The notes under the pieces were generated by a model that saw nothing but the letters and a program-made list of their open reading frames with translations, searched no databases and was not told where the DNA came from. The translations under genes were made by a program, and so were the position numbers. A stretch of DNA of 64,000 bases from Zeugodacus cucurbitae (Eukaryota > Arthropoda > Insecta > Diptera > Tephritidae), in the NCBI RefSeq assembly GCF_028554725.1, contig NC_071668.1:55099732-55163731 (forward strand), given 5' to 3'. This document shows, piece by piece, positions 11,706-24,832 of this stretch (position 1 is its first letter; the number at the start of each line of letters is the position of its first letter).

Positions 11706-13394
11706 GTAAGTTTCCTAAATTATACACAAATTTTCAGGGATAACATCAGTAATCCCAGTAATGAGATCCATTGACGCACTGGTCTTTGAAGTAAAACATT
11801 GAAAAGGTCACATATTTTTGGATGAAGCGAATCTTCAGAACATTGTATAAACTTGTTTTAAATCTTACACTCTCTCACAAATTCAAGAATTTAACAAAAC
11901 GGGCGAAAACTTCCCGAGAAAATTTAGTGTTTTAAGGTCAAAATGTTCCCCGGTAATTATTTGATGGAACATTTTTGTATAAGACCGTCATTTGAAAAAA
12001 AAAAATTAGGTACCACAAAGTTCAAAACTGATAATATTAACATTTAAATTAATTTTACGCATATTTTCGTCACCCACTGTATGTCCATATACAACAAAAT
12101 ACATTTTTATGTGAAAATTATTATAGGGTCATGAATGCGCAATAAAATCTCGCAACTCTGTAAAATAACTCACGGTCATGTTGACATAAGCGCATACACC
12201 CCCGAACAACTACTATAAAAAGTGAACCGGGGGAAAATATTTAAAAGTTCAAAAAATACAAAAAAGAATTCTGCAAAAACTTCGGGCAATGCAGAGAACA
12301 TGTTTGACATGTGTCGAAACAATAATGGAGTAGGGTGAAGGTGGAAATCAAAGTAAGTAGTTGTAAGTATGGGAATGTGTATGTTAGGTTTGAGCACTTG
12401 AGAAAGCGCACTGACATTACATAGTGGCGCCATCACACTTAAATTACGTCGTCATCGTTGTCCACTGAAGGGCATTCACTGAAATGGCGTAAGTCATTTA
12501 AGAGTATGTGAGTATACTCATATATTTGTTTAGAGCCAGCTGTATAAGCATCAAATACACATAAGGAGAAGATAAAAAAATGCTTTGCTGTTTCCTTTTT
12601 GTATTTCTACTCGCATGTCTTCACATGGCGAACTCTTACTTTTCTTGAAGCACCAAGTGGTCTCTGACCTCGTAGCCACGAACAACAAGTTAACTGTGCA
12701 GTCGCCGCCATCAGTGCAACGAAGTCAGACGCAGCGGGAGCCATTATGTGTTGACAACAACAAACATATATAATATACAGTTATATATAAATACATATAT
12801 ATATGGAAATGCGGACGGGGCCACGATTCGCAATGAATGATCACCAAAGTAAAATTATACACGAGGCCAATACATGCACAGAAGCGCAAGCAGAGAGAGA
12901 GTGAGCAGAAACAAACACTGCAAAAATTACAGTGGGTATATATAAATTTATATATGATTTTGATAAATTTGTTTAATTAAAATCAATTTCGCACTCGTTT
13001 ATGGCGAAAAGAGTTCAATGATAACCGCATGACTTGTACCCCTGAAGCCTACGTATACCTCGTTGTTATTGTTCCATATTTTGCTTTGCTTTCTCATATG
13101 TTCTAGTTATAGGTTTTAAAGCGTGGGTCCATAAGTAGTACTTACTGATATGGAACTAAACAACCGAAAGTTCTAGGAGAAAACGATTTAGATTTCAATT
13201 AGTTTGAATTAGATGAAAGATATCCTAACTTTGCTACTACCCAAGCTCATGTCACCCGTAGACATTCGGGAAATACGATAACAGTTATAAGGTCTATACA
13301 CGGCTCTATTGGCCCTAAATGTACAACATGCCTCGTTCTTCAAAGTATACTCAAACTATAGTTATGAGCAAAGAGATGAGTTGGATAAAGACAA
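11706..13394. other. No gene seen
   Basis: AT-rich, with a TATA-repeat patch near 12766-12805 and a short GA run at 12893-12905. No domain was recognised on either strand. Confidence 0.5.
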
Positions 13395-14166
13395 GGTGAA
13401 CAAAGATTCAGAGACAAGTATCTATACAGACGGATCAAAACTATACAAACGAGTGCATTGTCTTCCAAGCGGAGATTGCAGCAATTAAAAAAGCCTTCTC
13501 GTTCTGTCAAGAAGCCGCCAAGCGGCTTTAAAATCACTAAAGTTTCTTAGAATATCATCGAAGATAGAAAAATAATGCTTGGAGCTATTGTGACACTAAC
13601 ACCATATTTCACGATAAACCTGCAATGGGTTCCAGAAAGTATTGATATTCCTGGAAACAGCAGATGAGCTAGCCTGACTGGGCATCGTACAGTTAGATGG
13701 TAATAAAGAGAAAATTTACATACATCTGGCTACGTTCGGATGCTTAAACGATACACATTATGTATATATAGCTGAATCTCGGTTGAAGCAATCATCAAAT
13801 AGCAGACACACGTGGCCTAAGTGAAATGAGAGCCGCACATGTCGACTATTGAAAGAATCTTAGTAGGGGTGTTAACAGTTCATTGTTTGATAGAGAGACA
13901 TGCCAGCAAACTGAGGATACCTTTGAATGATTATTGCAGAAACTATCAATAAGTATAAGAAGAAACTATAATACAACTTCTTCGGATGTAAGGCGTTGTA
14001 TAGGAAAAGTATCGCAACTATCGGACACATCAGACTATTTGAATAATTTAAGTTTATCAAGACCACATGGTGGTTCAGAGCGGACTTAATAATGTAAGGG
14101 ATTCCAGTCCCGATGGTGCCACAATGGACCACCCAAAGGCCTATATGTGTCGACAGACCTAACCTA
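13395..14166 (+). mobile_element. LINE remnant: RNase H domain to 3' tail (Jockey/R1-like)
   Basis: The plus strand shows SIYTDGSKL (the first RNase H motif, with its Asp), then NECIVFQAEIAAIKKA in a second frame (the Glu motif). Further on come LQWVPESIDIPGN and a GN-ADELA-like segment ending in stops. RNase H in these LINEs removes RNA during target-primed reverse transcription. The sequence decays through 13740-14160 and ends near AGACCTAACCT, resembling the CCTAA-type tails of fly LINEs. Several stops and frameshifts make it dead. The endonuclease and RT parts are missing, consistent with 5' truncation. Confidence 0.65.
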
Positions 14167-16347
14167 TGAGTAAATTGCATTATCGATAATTTCATATTTT
14201 CAATGTTATCTTCTTCTTCGGAACTACAACCGTGGAACAGTCTGGATAGAGATCACAAAACTTCGGTAGTTGCCTCTTGTCCGACGCTTTCGCATTCCCT
14301 ATATTGGCATTACATTTTTAAGAGGGAGGTCCAAAACCCAGCGACACAACCCCAGCTGGGGGGAAGGTTTTTTCACAAGCCAGACGCCTACTGGAATTTG
14401 CGTCTCCTGTAGGACATCCGCTGCAACCTCGTTGTGCCTTTAAACCGATTACCTCGGAGAGGCACCCTCACTCTTAGCCTTGACTATGAGCACCTCAGTT
14501 TCTCAGGTTGCCCATTTCTTTAGACTTTCTGAAACTCATCGTAAAAAATGTTTTCGTAAAACTTTTTCGTTCAATGTGTTATTGCCATCTTATTATGTTT
14601 TATATATTATTATACATATTGTTTACTTATTTGTTTTGGGAGAGCATGGAAGTGAAGAACGGAATCCGGGCCAATTTTGATCAAATAGACTGCCCGCTGC
14701 GTCAATATTTATTATGCTCCACTTATGTAGACCTATTTTTTCATTTCCAAAATTCTATAAAGAAATGACAAACCAAATCAATAGCAGCGCACGCTGAGTA
14801 ATTGCCTCATGCACACAGCGGGTGCGCTTTGAGGTTAGGAGTAATTTATATCCGCGTTATGCCACGCTACATATACGATTGAAAGCTTATTAAGCAGGGA
14901 CAGTAGTTGTTGTTTTGTCAGCTATACAATTGAGAGGGTTGGTAAGGGATAAACAAGGAAGCACTTAGAAACGAAGACCGATTTGATAGGTTGAAGACAC
15001 CACCTGCCTTTTGTCGCTACTAGGTTTAGGTGTAATTTTGTATTATTAAAGCGTGCAACAAGCCACGGAAACGTCACTTCAACTGCCATGAAAATTATAG
15101 TGTTTTATTATGATATAAAAAAGTGGCCACTCTTGCGCACTCTGCAAGTCTTTAAATATCAGCCTTACTGGCAGAGCTTAGTTAAAAAATGATAATTGCA
15201 TTAATTGATGACAGCAAATTACAGTCACGACTCCGTGGCAGACAGGGCAAGTAGACATTATTGTTGCTTTCGCTTTGTCGTGTCGTCAACAGCAGGCGCT
15301 GACAGTTGAAACAGACAGACAGAGAAAGAGCAAGACAAATGGACAGGCGGATGGGCTGATAGGCGGACAAACGGATGCCGGGTACTTAGTTAGGGCAAAA
15401 CTCAAAGAACATATTAAAATGTCAACGACACTTGGTGTGTGACAACAACTTGCATGTTGCAAATGCCGTGTGACACATGTAGCAGGAACAACATGAACAA
15501 CTTGTGACACAGGCGTTGGACTCATGTCGTCGCACCGATGATTCGTCAAATGCATACATTAGATACGTTCATACATATTCATTCATAAGCTAGTAAGCAT
15601 ATGGAACATTCTTTGTCAACTTGTATGGAGTAAATGACAAAATAATTTAGCTTAATGGAATTGTGAACTCATAGACATTAGTTTAGTATATTTTCAGCTC
15701 TTGGTAAGCCTTTAATAAGGTTTTGGTAAGAACTCCCTTTCCTGGTTGAAGATCTTTTAAACTGTTTTGACTTTGAGGAAGGAGTGGGAGATGAGAGGGC
15801 GGTTTTAAGTCCCATACCACTATAACTCAGATGATTGTGGATCCAGACACTGTCCGACAAAAATCTTTCGGCAGACAATGAACCCACTGAGTCTTTTTCT
15901 GGCAGAAAAATGGACAACCTTAACATTAAGATACGAGCCGTAACAGAAGGAAGTCAGAGAGCAGCTCGACCGGTCAGTACGCGGCTCAGTTGCTGTTCAG
16001 CAATTTCTCAGTGCAGAAAAACAATATTTTCGACGCTGTTCATCTCTCAATACTGCATTTTACACGTAATACTCTGTAAAACGGTGTAGAAACAATTTTC
16101 TGGCACATCATAATCTAGAAGACAAGCAGAACAATTGGAATTTTTACTAAGCTGTAGTGATTACTCATCATACGGATAAGTTGCCGCACACATCAACTAT
16201 TCAAGGAGAAGAAGAGAGTAGCACGATCTTATAAAGATGAATACTTCATAAGTTTAGCTGACTTGCAGCAACTCGAGCTCATTACTTGGACGCAGCTCTG
16301 TGGGATGGAGTCATGTGTAGAAGTTCCCGCAAGTGAAAAAAGTTTCT
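14167..16347. other. No gene seen
   Basis: 14200-14480 is relatively GC-rich and could be another degraded LINE piece, but no motif is clear. 14500-15170 is AT-rich. 15180-15560 carries short minus-strand frames without a known domain. Nothing else is recognisable. Confidence 0.4.
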
Positions 16348-16365
16348 GACTGACTGACTGACTGG
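16348..16365 (+). repeat. GACT microsatellite
   Basis: Four consecutive GACT copies. Similar short (CAGT)n runs recur near 17024-17040, 19253-19275 and 27722-27741. Confidence 0.9.
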
Positions 16366-16499
16366 CGGTTTTAGACCAAGTATCCTGTGGATAGCCAACA
16401 AAAAGCCGTTTGGAGGCGAGCTAAAATGAGGAGGCAAGCCCTGTTATTGTGCGTAGCCCTGTAATCATCCAATGAAAGATCAAACATAGCCCCGGATGA

Positions 16500-16815
16500 G
16501 AAACCTCACTTCTGATAAAGTCGTCTCTCGAAGAATTAAAACTCCAGACACTACAAATCGTTCATCATTTCCCTCCTGCTTTATAGTGCAGAAGTGTGGA
16601 CGACATCAGGTGAAACGACAGTAGAAGTTTTCGAGAGAAAGATTGTGCGGAAGATTTATAGACCTTTAAACATTGGCACGGCAAATATCGCAGACGATGG
16701 AACGATGAGCTGTACAAGTTATACGACGACATAGACATAGTTAAGCGTATAAAAAACACCGACTACGCTGGCTAGGTCAAGTTGTCCGAATGGAATGACG
16801 TACCGTTGGAAAGAA
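16500..16815 (+). mobile_element. LINE scrap (post-RT region)
   Basis: The plus strand reads LSRRIKTP, then a lost-frame equivalent of IPVLLYGAEAWTMSTS. It then shows VFERKIVRKIYRPL, the RRRWNDELYKLYDDIDIV-equivalent, and LRWLGQVVRME near 16757-16795. These are successive blocks of the C-terminal region of the LINE family seen at 21-22, 30.8-31.7 and 53-54 kb. Frameshifts break it. A short piece of the GxxRWKEQV block follows at 16800-16815. Confidence 0.7.
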
Positions 16816-19293
16816 CAAGTGAAAAGCGACAAATATATACACATACATACATATATTTTTACACAAATCAAATTGTTCCTTCAAAACAAACTACTGACGA
16901 ATGAAGAATGCATGCTTTCGAATTATTTATGGTTTATAATTATTACTAATAATAATACTAAACAATTCCGACAATTCAGAATAGATTGTCAGAGCATAGT
17001 TCAGCTTGACCAACAGTCAGCCTGTTAGTCAGTCAGTCAGCTTGACAAAAGAATGTCTCACATACCTAAACATATTTAAATGCAACCACAATTGTTCCAT
17101 ATCTCTATCACGCACCAATGCAACTGAACTGTGTTGGCACATATTACATGTGAGAGAGGTTTACTGAACAGCTCAGAACGGCAACAGCAATTTCAACAAA
17201 CATAACGATAGTTTCAATAGTGATGACAATAATATCAGTAAACAATAAATATGTTGTCTCTACAAAATTATTTCTTATCCTTATGGATTGAGAGGGAACC
17301 TCATAAGCAGTTGTCAATAACGATAACTCATCTAGCTTCCTCGGCATTGTCAACAACTATTTCAAAGTACTCACATATATATACATTAAGCTATAATACT
17401 ATTGCGACCTACTACTTATGTTAAGACCCTCTAGGAAAAGTCGAAGATAGTTCAGAAACAAAGAAAATTACATCGAAATTTATATCCATTAATAATAAGT
17501 AGCCCAATAGACACTATGTGTTGTTGTAGGCGAAAAATTCACTCTCCACTACCGATCATGATTTCGCGTAAGTCATGTGGAGGGCCAGCAATTTGCAAAA
17601 GTTGGGTCTACGTAACCAAAATGGACACATTTCTATCCAGCTAAGGATTCCCAAATCGGTATGACGACATGAAGTCAGTTATTAATTGTTCTTTGAGTTT
17701 TTGCGTAGACTGATATCCCAAAGAAACTAATGAAGGAATATCTTAACACAAAAAAAGGTCTTATGAGCTCACTTATCTGAGGTCGTCTTAACTTTACGTT
17801 AGAACTGTGTTCTCATTAAAAATAAGAATGTGTATTATAAATTCTGAAATCATTGAATGTTTCGATTAAATTAGATGAGATTAATTGGTACCGAACTTTG
17901 AAACTATACGGTTTTAACATTCGCCGAATTATATTATTGATAAGTAGGACTGTTAGAGATCTGAAAGACGGGGAAATAGAAGTAACAGAGGAAATGATAA
18001 GAGGATGGTAAGTCGTTCTTTTTAAGTCCAGCAGTATCGGAAGTATTTTAGACGTGTTGACCAGAATTGGCTTCGTCAATAGATAATAGGTCTAGTTCAC
18101 GAAGTTCTCCGGCATAATAACACCATTTTTAAAACACTTCCCATGATTTTTGGCCGATGCCGATGCCAAGAACGATTAATAGTTCGAACACTAGACTTTC
18201 AGGGTCCTGCAGGGGAGGTGGGTCCACGCGCCCGAATATAGACGATATGCATCGAAAATCTAATTAAAATGTATAAGTTGTCAACTAGCTCAATCTGAAG
18301 CCCTTGATTTGATTACTTACAACTTTTTACTCTTATAAGTGCGTGGCTTTTCCGTTCCGCTTTTGTAGTGATTATTTTACCGTCAAAACTTTACACTTTA
18401 ATTCACTGCAATATTTCTACAATGTAGAACCATGGCAGCATCTTGTAATAGACAACTGCAATTTTCGGGTTCCCAACTGACTAGCATTGTACACAATAAG
18501 CAATTATTTGAGCTGTCATGCAACAATCTTGTAAACCCGCCCCCAAACACCGCCCTTCACTCACTCAGACGGTAATATTACTTAAACTCCTTGCATGCCA
18601 CTATACGAAATATATAACGGTATATGCTATAATACAAAAGAATAATTAAATCCAACAGAAATTTACTACTTAAACCATTGGACATACATCCGTTTGCGGG
18701 CGCCATACTCATCGTCATCTTTAGCTTTGGCTTACAAGCGTTCGAGTGTTTTATTTACGACTACAAAGCAAAGCTGGAGACAAGAAAGCCGAAATCCCTA
18801 CACCCAAGAGCATAAACTACGTCAAGGGGATTTTAGTTTAAAGCAAAAATTTATATATTAAAACTCATGGTTGCAACTCGTTCATTCATCTCCAACGATC
18901 TTCGCTACACCCTCCCACCCAATAAGTTCTCCGTTCCCGTCTGTCAGTTTGTCGGATTTTTCAATGTAGTTTATCTTTGGTGAGCTGCTTGGCGGGAATA
19001 AGCAAAACGAAAGTAATAAAAAAGTCGACACGAAGCAGGCGAATAAATAGAACTGCAAGAAATCCCCAAAATCTCATTGCTGGTGTCATTGTTTTCTGCC
19101 ATCAAAGTAGGGAGCGCATTAATACTTACACATAGTAGCGACCACATTGCACTAGCAAACAAAGTATGAAACGGCGAATAACGAAGAAAAGCGAATAATA
19201 TAAAAAGCGCAAAATTCCCGGCATTCCAGGAATCAGACCGACAGTCCGGCAGTCAGCCTGTCAGGCAGTCAGTCGAATTCAAGCTGCAACAAG
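16816..19293. other. No gene seen
   Basis: AT-rich, with a few CAGT runs (17024-17040, 19243-19275). The short frames show no recognisable domain, and no repeat family was identified. Confidence 0.5.
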
Positions 19294-19295
19294 TA

Positions 19296-19997
19296 AAGGG
19301 TGGTTCTTCTTGATGTGTTTGTAAGGGAATCTTGACAAGAAATTGATGTTGTATGCCTTCCAACTCAGATTCGTTGTAGACTCCACCAGACAGTAATAAG
19401 ATGCGTTAACATGATGATGTTAAGATGCTAAGTAACAAAGATGCGTTTTTCAACTGATTTTTTTTTGTAAATAAGTGCGTGATAGTAGTCCATAATTAAG
19501 GGTTCTCGTCGATCTGACAAAACCACCGGAGTCCTAACTGTGGGTTTAATGAAGGAAGTTTGAACCGAGCTAAGGTAACAACCGCTCCGTTTCCAACTGT
19601 TTTTTTTTTTTTTTGCAAAAAAGTACACAAAACTGATTTGCACGTGGTCCACGTTAACGGTCCCCACGATCGTATGGATCGTATCGGCAAATTGGTCAAA
19701 TGTAATGTTCAATTTCTTCAGAAATTGTCAAGCTCCCACCTCTTTTGCCGTCATAGTTCGTTATTGTGGAATGTCTTAGAGGTCTGATTTTAAATTAATT
19801 ATTGAATAAAGAACTCTTAAGAAGACCACCGAGGCATCTGTTTCGAAATGGAGCCAGAAACTGGCACGAGGGTTTAAGATCAAGTTCGAAACCAAGCGAG
19901 GTAGAAAATTAATGAAATATTGGTCAACGAATAACTGGAATCGTTTTAAGATTATGTTTAAATTTCAATACAAGAAATTACTTGCTGGAGCACCCTG
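19296..19997. mobile_element. Possible decayed TA-inserting DNA transposon
   Basis: The left end AAGGGTGGTTC follows TA (19294-19295), and the right end GGAGCACCCTG precedes TA (19998-19999). Read inward the ends share xAGGGTGxTxC, the style of Tc1/mariner ends. A 94-codon minus frame (19428-19712) lies inside, but I do not recognise it, and a 14-base T run interrupts it. The end similarity is short and could be chance. Confidence 0.25.
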
Positions 19998-19999
19998 TA

Positions 20000-21079
20000 A
20001 AGGCTAGTCTTATCAGAGCGACCAGGCAGACCAGTAGTTGATGCCACAAGCACTTCTGGCAGTCACCGACTGCACTGTGGCGTCCATACGAATTAACGGT
20101 ACGTTGGTACAATGCGCGTGCATCACTGATATCGAGACGAAAACAAAGAAAAATATTGTATATACAATAACATGGCAGCACATCCGGTAAAGACAACGGA
20201 TATGAATATCCCTTGAAGCCATCAGACAGCGCAAATGAGCGTATAGTTATTGAGATGAAAATTGCAAAATGAACAGCACAACTCCAGGAGAGCAAAAACA
20301 ACATAGCCAGAAACAAAAGAAAATACAAAAAAAAAATTATATAACAACAACAAAAATATAAAGAACAAAAGCAAAACAAAAACACTTCAACTAAAACAAC
20401 AAAAACACAGAAAAACGGCAAAAACAAAGCATAGACATACAAAATCGGATATGATTGGACAACGTAACGGCACGAAACAAAAGCGTAAAAAGTTCACAAC
20501 AACAAAAACAAACAAACAGTGTATTAAAATATCGACTCGGTTATACAGCAAAGTCTTTTTACACACTCGCGGCAGTAGTAGTAAAATGTTACGTATACGC
20601 CGTGTACATTACAAAAGCTAAATGGCAGCCGCAAAACAACAAAAAACTCATTCAAATGGCAGTTATTGCGCAGTTTTTGTGTTCGCTCTTTATGGTGGCA
20701 AAAAAGAAAAATTTGCTGCGTTTCATTTGCGGTCGAAGTTGTTGGGAGTTGATGGGTCCGCCGCATAGTGATGTGGGACATGTACTCAAATGGTAATTAC
20801 TGTTGTACTTCAATGTATTTGCAAGCGAGCGCTTTAAAAAATTAAATCATTTATTTAAAAGAAATAGTAATTATGCAAATTACTCTGAACTACACACTTT
20901 TTATTATTTCATATTTTCTTTATTTCACATTATAATTCTTATTGAAAAAACAACTCAGTAATTATTGCCGTTATCATTCATAGAGTTCAATTCAACAATT
21001 GCCTGCGGCGCATTTAACCGGCCACACAACTATTAAGCGGAGATTGCACAATGAACCACGAAATGCTAATCTTCTTCTT
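20000..21079. other. No gene seen; A-rich CAAAA tract
   Basis: 20260-20520 is dominated by A-rich ACAAAAAC-type low-complexity sequence. A 113-codon plus frame (20455-20796) and minus frames here show no domain and overlap this composition bias. The rest is AT-rich and featureless. Confidence 0.5.
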
Positions 21080-22530
21080 CTTGGCTGGCGTAGACACCGC
21101 TTACGCGGTTATAGCCGAGTCCACAACAGCGCGCCACGTATCCCTCCTTCTGGCAGTTTGGCGCCAACTGGTTATACCAAGCGATGCCAGGTCCCTCTCC
21201 ACCTGGTCCTTCCATCGGAGTGGAGGTCTCCCTCTTCCTCGGCTTCCATCAGCGGGTACTGCATCGAATACTTTCAGAGCTGGAGCACTTTCATCCATTC
21301 GAACAACATGACCTAGCCAGCGTAGCCGCTGTTTTTTATTCGCTGGACTATGTCTATGTCGTCGAATAACACATACAGCTCATTATATTGCTGTTAATGC
21401 TGGTTCCCAGATAGACGAAATTATCTACAACTTCAAAGTTATGACTGTCAACAGTGACGTGGGAGCCAAGACGCGAATGCGCTGACTGTTTGTTTGACGA
21501 CAGGAGATATTTCGTCTTGTCCTCGTTCACCACCAGACCCATACGCTTCGCTTCCTTATCCAGTCTGGAAAAAGCAGAACTAACGGCGCGCGTGTTGTTT
21601 CCAACGATATCGATATCATCGGCGTACGCCAGTAGCAGTACACTCTTATAGAAGATTGTACCTTCTCTATTTAGCTCTGTAGCTCGTATTATTTTCTCCA
21701 GCATCAGGTTAAAGAAATCACGCGAGAGTGAGTCGCCTTGTCTGAAACCTCGTCTGGTATCGAACGGCTCGGAGAGGTCCTTCCCGATCCTGACGGAGCT
21801 TTGGTGTTGCTCAACGTCAGCTTACGCAGCCGTATTAGTTTTGCGTTTTTGCGGCAGCTCCTTTTCGTGATGTCGAAAGTAGCTTTAAAGTCGACAAAGA
21901 GATGGTGTGTGTCCAAAATTTGGAGCATGGTGAATATCTGGTCTGTTGTTGATTTTCCAGGTCTAAAGCCACACTGATAAGGTCCAATCAGTTTGTTGAC
22001 GGTGGGTCTTAGCCTTTATTAGCCTTTCACACAGTACGCTCGACAGAATCTTATACGTGATGTTGAGGAGGCTTATCTCACGGTAGTTGGCGCAAATTGT
22101 GGGGTCTCCCTTTTTGTGTATTGGGCAGAGTACACTGAGATTCCAATCGTCAGGCATGCTTTCTTCCGACCATATTCTGCAAAGAAGCTGATGCATGCAC
22201 CTTATCAGCTCTTCGCCGCCGTATTTGAATAGCTCGGCCGGTAGTCCATCGGCCCCCGCCGCCTTATTGTTCTTCAAGCGGGTAATTGCTATTCGAATTT
22301 CTTCACGGTCGGGCAATGGAACATCTGCTCCATCGTCGTCGATTGGGGGATCGGGTTCGCCATCTCCTGGTGTTGTACTTTCACTGCCATTCAGCAGGCT
22401 GGAGAAGAGTTCCCTCCACAAACTCTTGACGCGAAGCTCCTTGCAGAAGATTTCTCCTCCAACTTTCCCTCTGAACTTAGGATTGCAGACAGAGAAGAAG
22501 CTGCGAGGATTAGGCTCCGCAACACAGTAA
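21080..22530 (-). mobile_element. LINE reverse-transcriptase remnant, largest copy
   Basis: This copy reads on the minus strand from 22530 down. A segment at 21963-22421 contains EEIRIAITRLKNNKAAGADG, then LPAELFKYGGEELI, PIHKKGDP and NYREISLLNITYKILSSVL, which are RT fingers/palm blocks. 21704-21928 covers HLFVDFKATFD and a TLSNTKAPSGSG region. 21354-21704 carries LLAYADDIDIVG with the catalytic YADD at 21615-21626, and VNEDKTKYLLSSNKQSAHSR. 21101-21298 holds the C-terminal MDESAPALKVFDAV and GRGRPPLRWKDQVERDL block, ending AVVDSAITA. Frameshifts and stops separate these pieces. Near 21385 a deletion joins INSN directly to the ELYVLFDDIDIVQ block, removing about 90 codons that the 30.8-31.7 kb copy keeps. 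The endonuclease domain is absent. The clade is uncertain; the C-terminus suggests an RTE-like element. Confidence 0.85.
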
Positions 22531-23179
22531 TCCAGGGAAGCAGTTCAAGTGATCGAATATATCTTCGATCGATAATTTTAAATAACTTTTCAAAAATATT
22601 AAATTAAAAATTTCAACTGAAAATAGTTCTCCAGAGGCCTAAACAGTATGACTGGCCAGAGACTATCAGATCCACTCTTATTGTCTAAGTTTTTAAAGCA
22701 GATTTCAACTGCTTTATCTGAGTATCGTTATGTGATAAACGAGGTGTCATTACGAACCTTTTTAAGAAGTATCTATATTAATGTTTACAAAAATTTTGAC
22801 ATTAAATACCGGAAATTATTGAATAAATCACGATCTTAATAGCTTAGTTGAACAGGGTCAAACAGAGAGATATTCCATCATACCAGTTACTCAAATTCAA
22901 CATTGTAAATAATATAGTAACAATTGGGTAGTGTGGAGTTTTTAAATTTCTGAAATCACATAAAAGTTTTTCATTCCTTTTTGAGCTTGAGTTGTGTGTG
23001 CATGTAACACAACTCATGTGGCCATGAACTTACCGCCAAAGCCACAGGCAAAATTTACTAAACCCTAAGTTTATTGCTATTTGTTTACAGATTGAACAAT
23101 GAGAAATCGATTTTCGAGACTAACTTCCGGTGATCTTTTTTGTTATGGCGAAAAGAGTACGGAGACAACTCGGCATAGC

Positions 23180-23195
23180 CGGCAGACGTCTGCCG
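23180..23195. promoter_or_regulatory. Perfect 16-bp palindrome with GACGTC core
   Basis: CGGCAGACGTCTGCCG is exactly self-complementary and is followed by another CGGC. A palindrome like this is a plausible dimeric transcription-factor site (GACGTC resembles a CRE/bZIP core). It lies 110 bases before the TATA-like box at 23306. Function is inferred only. Confidence 0.3.
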
Positions 23196-23305
23196 ACGGC
23201 ACGTATATACAACATGTCAACGGCCCAACAAAACGCAATAAAAATACAGTTATTTTGTTATAACAACCATAACAAAAACGGGAAGACTGAACGGCACTGA
23301 GGCAA

Positions 23306-23316
23306 TATAAAAAAGG
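23306..23316 (+). promoter_or_regulatory. Candidate TATA box
   Basis: TATAAAAAAGG lies in a TE-free, GC-richer island. No clear initiator (TCAGTY) is found 25-32 bases downstream, so this is weak evidence for a promoter. Confidence 0.2.
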
Positions 23317-24832
23317 TCAGAGGAGTTGGACGCTGAGACAGACAGCGATGGGCATGTGAATGAGAGTAGGCGCGCTGTGATTTCAGTTGAGGCTGTGGAT
23401 ATTGGAAATTCATAAGCTCAAATTGAAAGCTTGAAACTGTGGTAAGCTAATAAGAAGTATTGAGAAACCGGAGCGCAGACAAAGGTTTGCGGGTACACAT
23501 AGTGGACCACGAATGGCACTGCAAAAATACCCGCTGGCCATTCTTAAGTATCCCAACTGGCGTTACAGCAAATACTGGAGCTTTACAGGCTGTAGAACTG
23601 TTGCGGAAAACACAGAACGGTAACCGCAGTGCCAATGCAAGTTGAGCCAGCGAAAGAGCACGACGCGGCGGCCCAATGTGTACCAATGCAATGGATATGC
23701 AGCACGCGGCAATGCCAACAACATGTACGAATCACGCACAGGCGCGGCGCAACAAGGCAAGGGACGATGTAAAAGTGCGCCTGGAGACCGCCAAGCAGGC
23801 GAGGTAAGAATCTACTAGCAAATGAGTTGCAGTAGCCGTATGCATGTCACGCGAACGCCAGCGGCGACTGTGAGCTAGTTGAAAATAGCATGGCGCGGAG
23901 AGAGGAATCGAGGCGCAGAGTGCTTATTATAAATTGCACTGGTTTTTACAGAGACGCGCGGCCGCTTACATATTTTCCGGGTTTGGCGATGACGTGACGG
24001 GGTCGCGACGGCAGGCGAAAACGTAGAAAACTTGCTGTGAACGAGTAAATAGTAAAAGTTTTGCCAACGCTAACTGAACTGGCACGCCAGCAGGCAAAAC
24101 TGGAATGGTGGCAAATAAATGCGCACGAGAATGCATAGAAATGAAAAACTGAACGAGCTGAGAAAATGCGAAAATGTGCAAATGTGAAGAGGCGAAAATG
24201 GGTAATACACAGAATAAGAAAAAATAACGGACACCCAGCTGATGTGCAGCGCTTAGATGGCGGTATGAGTGGGTGAAAATAGTTTGCCAGCTTTTTATTT
24301 GGTAAGAAGAGCGACTCAGCCGGCTGAAGTGGTGCACGCCGCGCTGTTGACGTTGAAAAGGTCTTTATCCTTTTGCCAATTGTGCAGACATACACACATT
24401 TATATATATGTATATATATTTGTGGCAAACGTAACGCGTGCGTCTGTCTGAGTGCCTACATTTAGATTTTAATATTATTTTTTCATTTGGCATTTTCGTC
24501 CACATCGCCTCCACCATTAAGTTGCTCATATTTTCTCATTTACTTTTGCTTTTCACATTTTTGCTCCAACTATTTTTCATGCCACAAAATCATCTTTGAT
24601 TTTTATTTTATTTTTCTTTGAATGAGTTGCGGTTTCCACGTAGGGGTGTCTGTATTTGTAGCATACGCCCGCATTTATTTTTCTCATTCATTTGAGTTTA
24701 GTTTTGCAGTCGATTTTTGTTGTCTTTATATTTTTTATATTCCCTTGCCGCTTTCATTGCGCTAAAACGCTGCGAGCGCAATGGATTCATTCATTCACTC
24801 CTCCGTTCATTCATTCATTCGACAAAACTTAC

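Larger units (their letters stand above)
22531..24826. other. TE-poor island, possible promoter/5' region; no gene proven
   Basis: 22531-23090 is AT-rich. From about 23100 the GC content rises and TE similarity is absent. Items seen: a strong plus-strand acceptor-like site ending TTTACAG at 23090; a 16-base perfect palindrome (23180-23195); a TATA-like box at 23306; a 61-codon plus frame at 23460-23645; and a GAG|GTAAGA donor-like site at 23804 that closes a 60-codon open stretch (23624-23803). These are compatible with an untranslated or alternative first exon on the plus strand, but nothing proves transcription. Confidence 0.35.

Noticed and set aside
19978..20442. 154-codon Phe/Leu-rich minus frame resembling membrane segments
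   Set aside because: The reverse of an A-rich ACAAAAAC tract gives runs of Phe/Leu/Cys codons; no conserved motif.
23946..24428. 160-codon minus frame
   Set aside because: Ser/Phe/Ala-rich with no domain, overlapping a second long frame on the same strand; looks like compositional openness.
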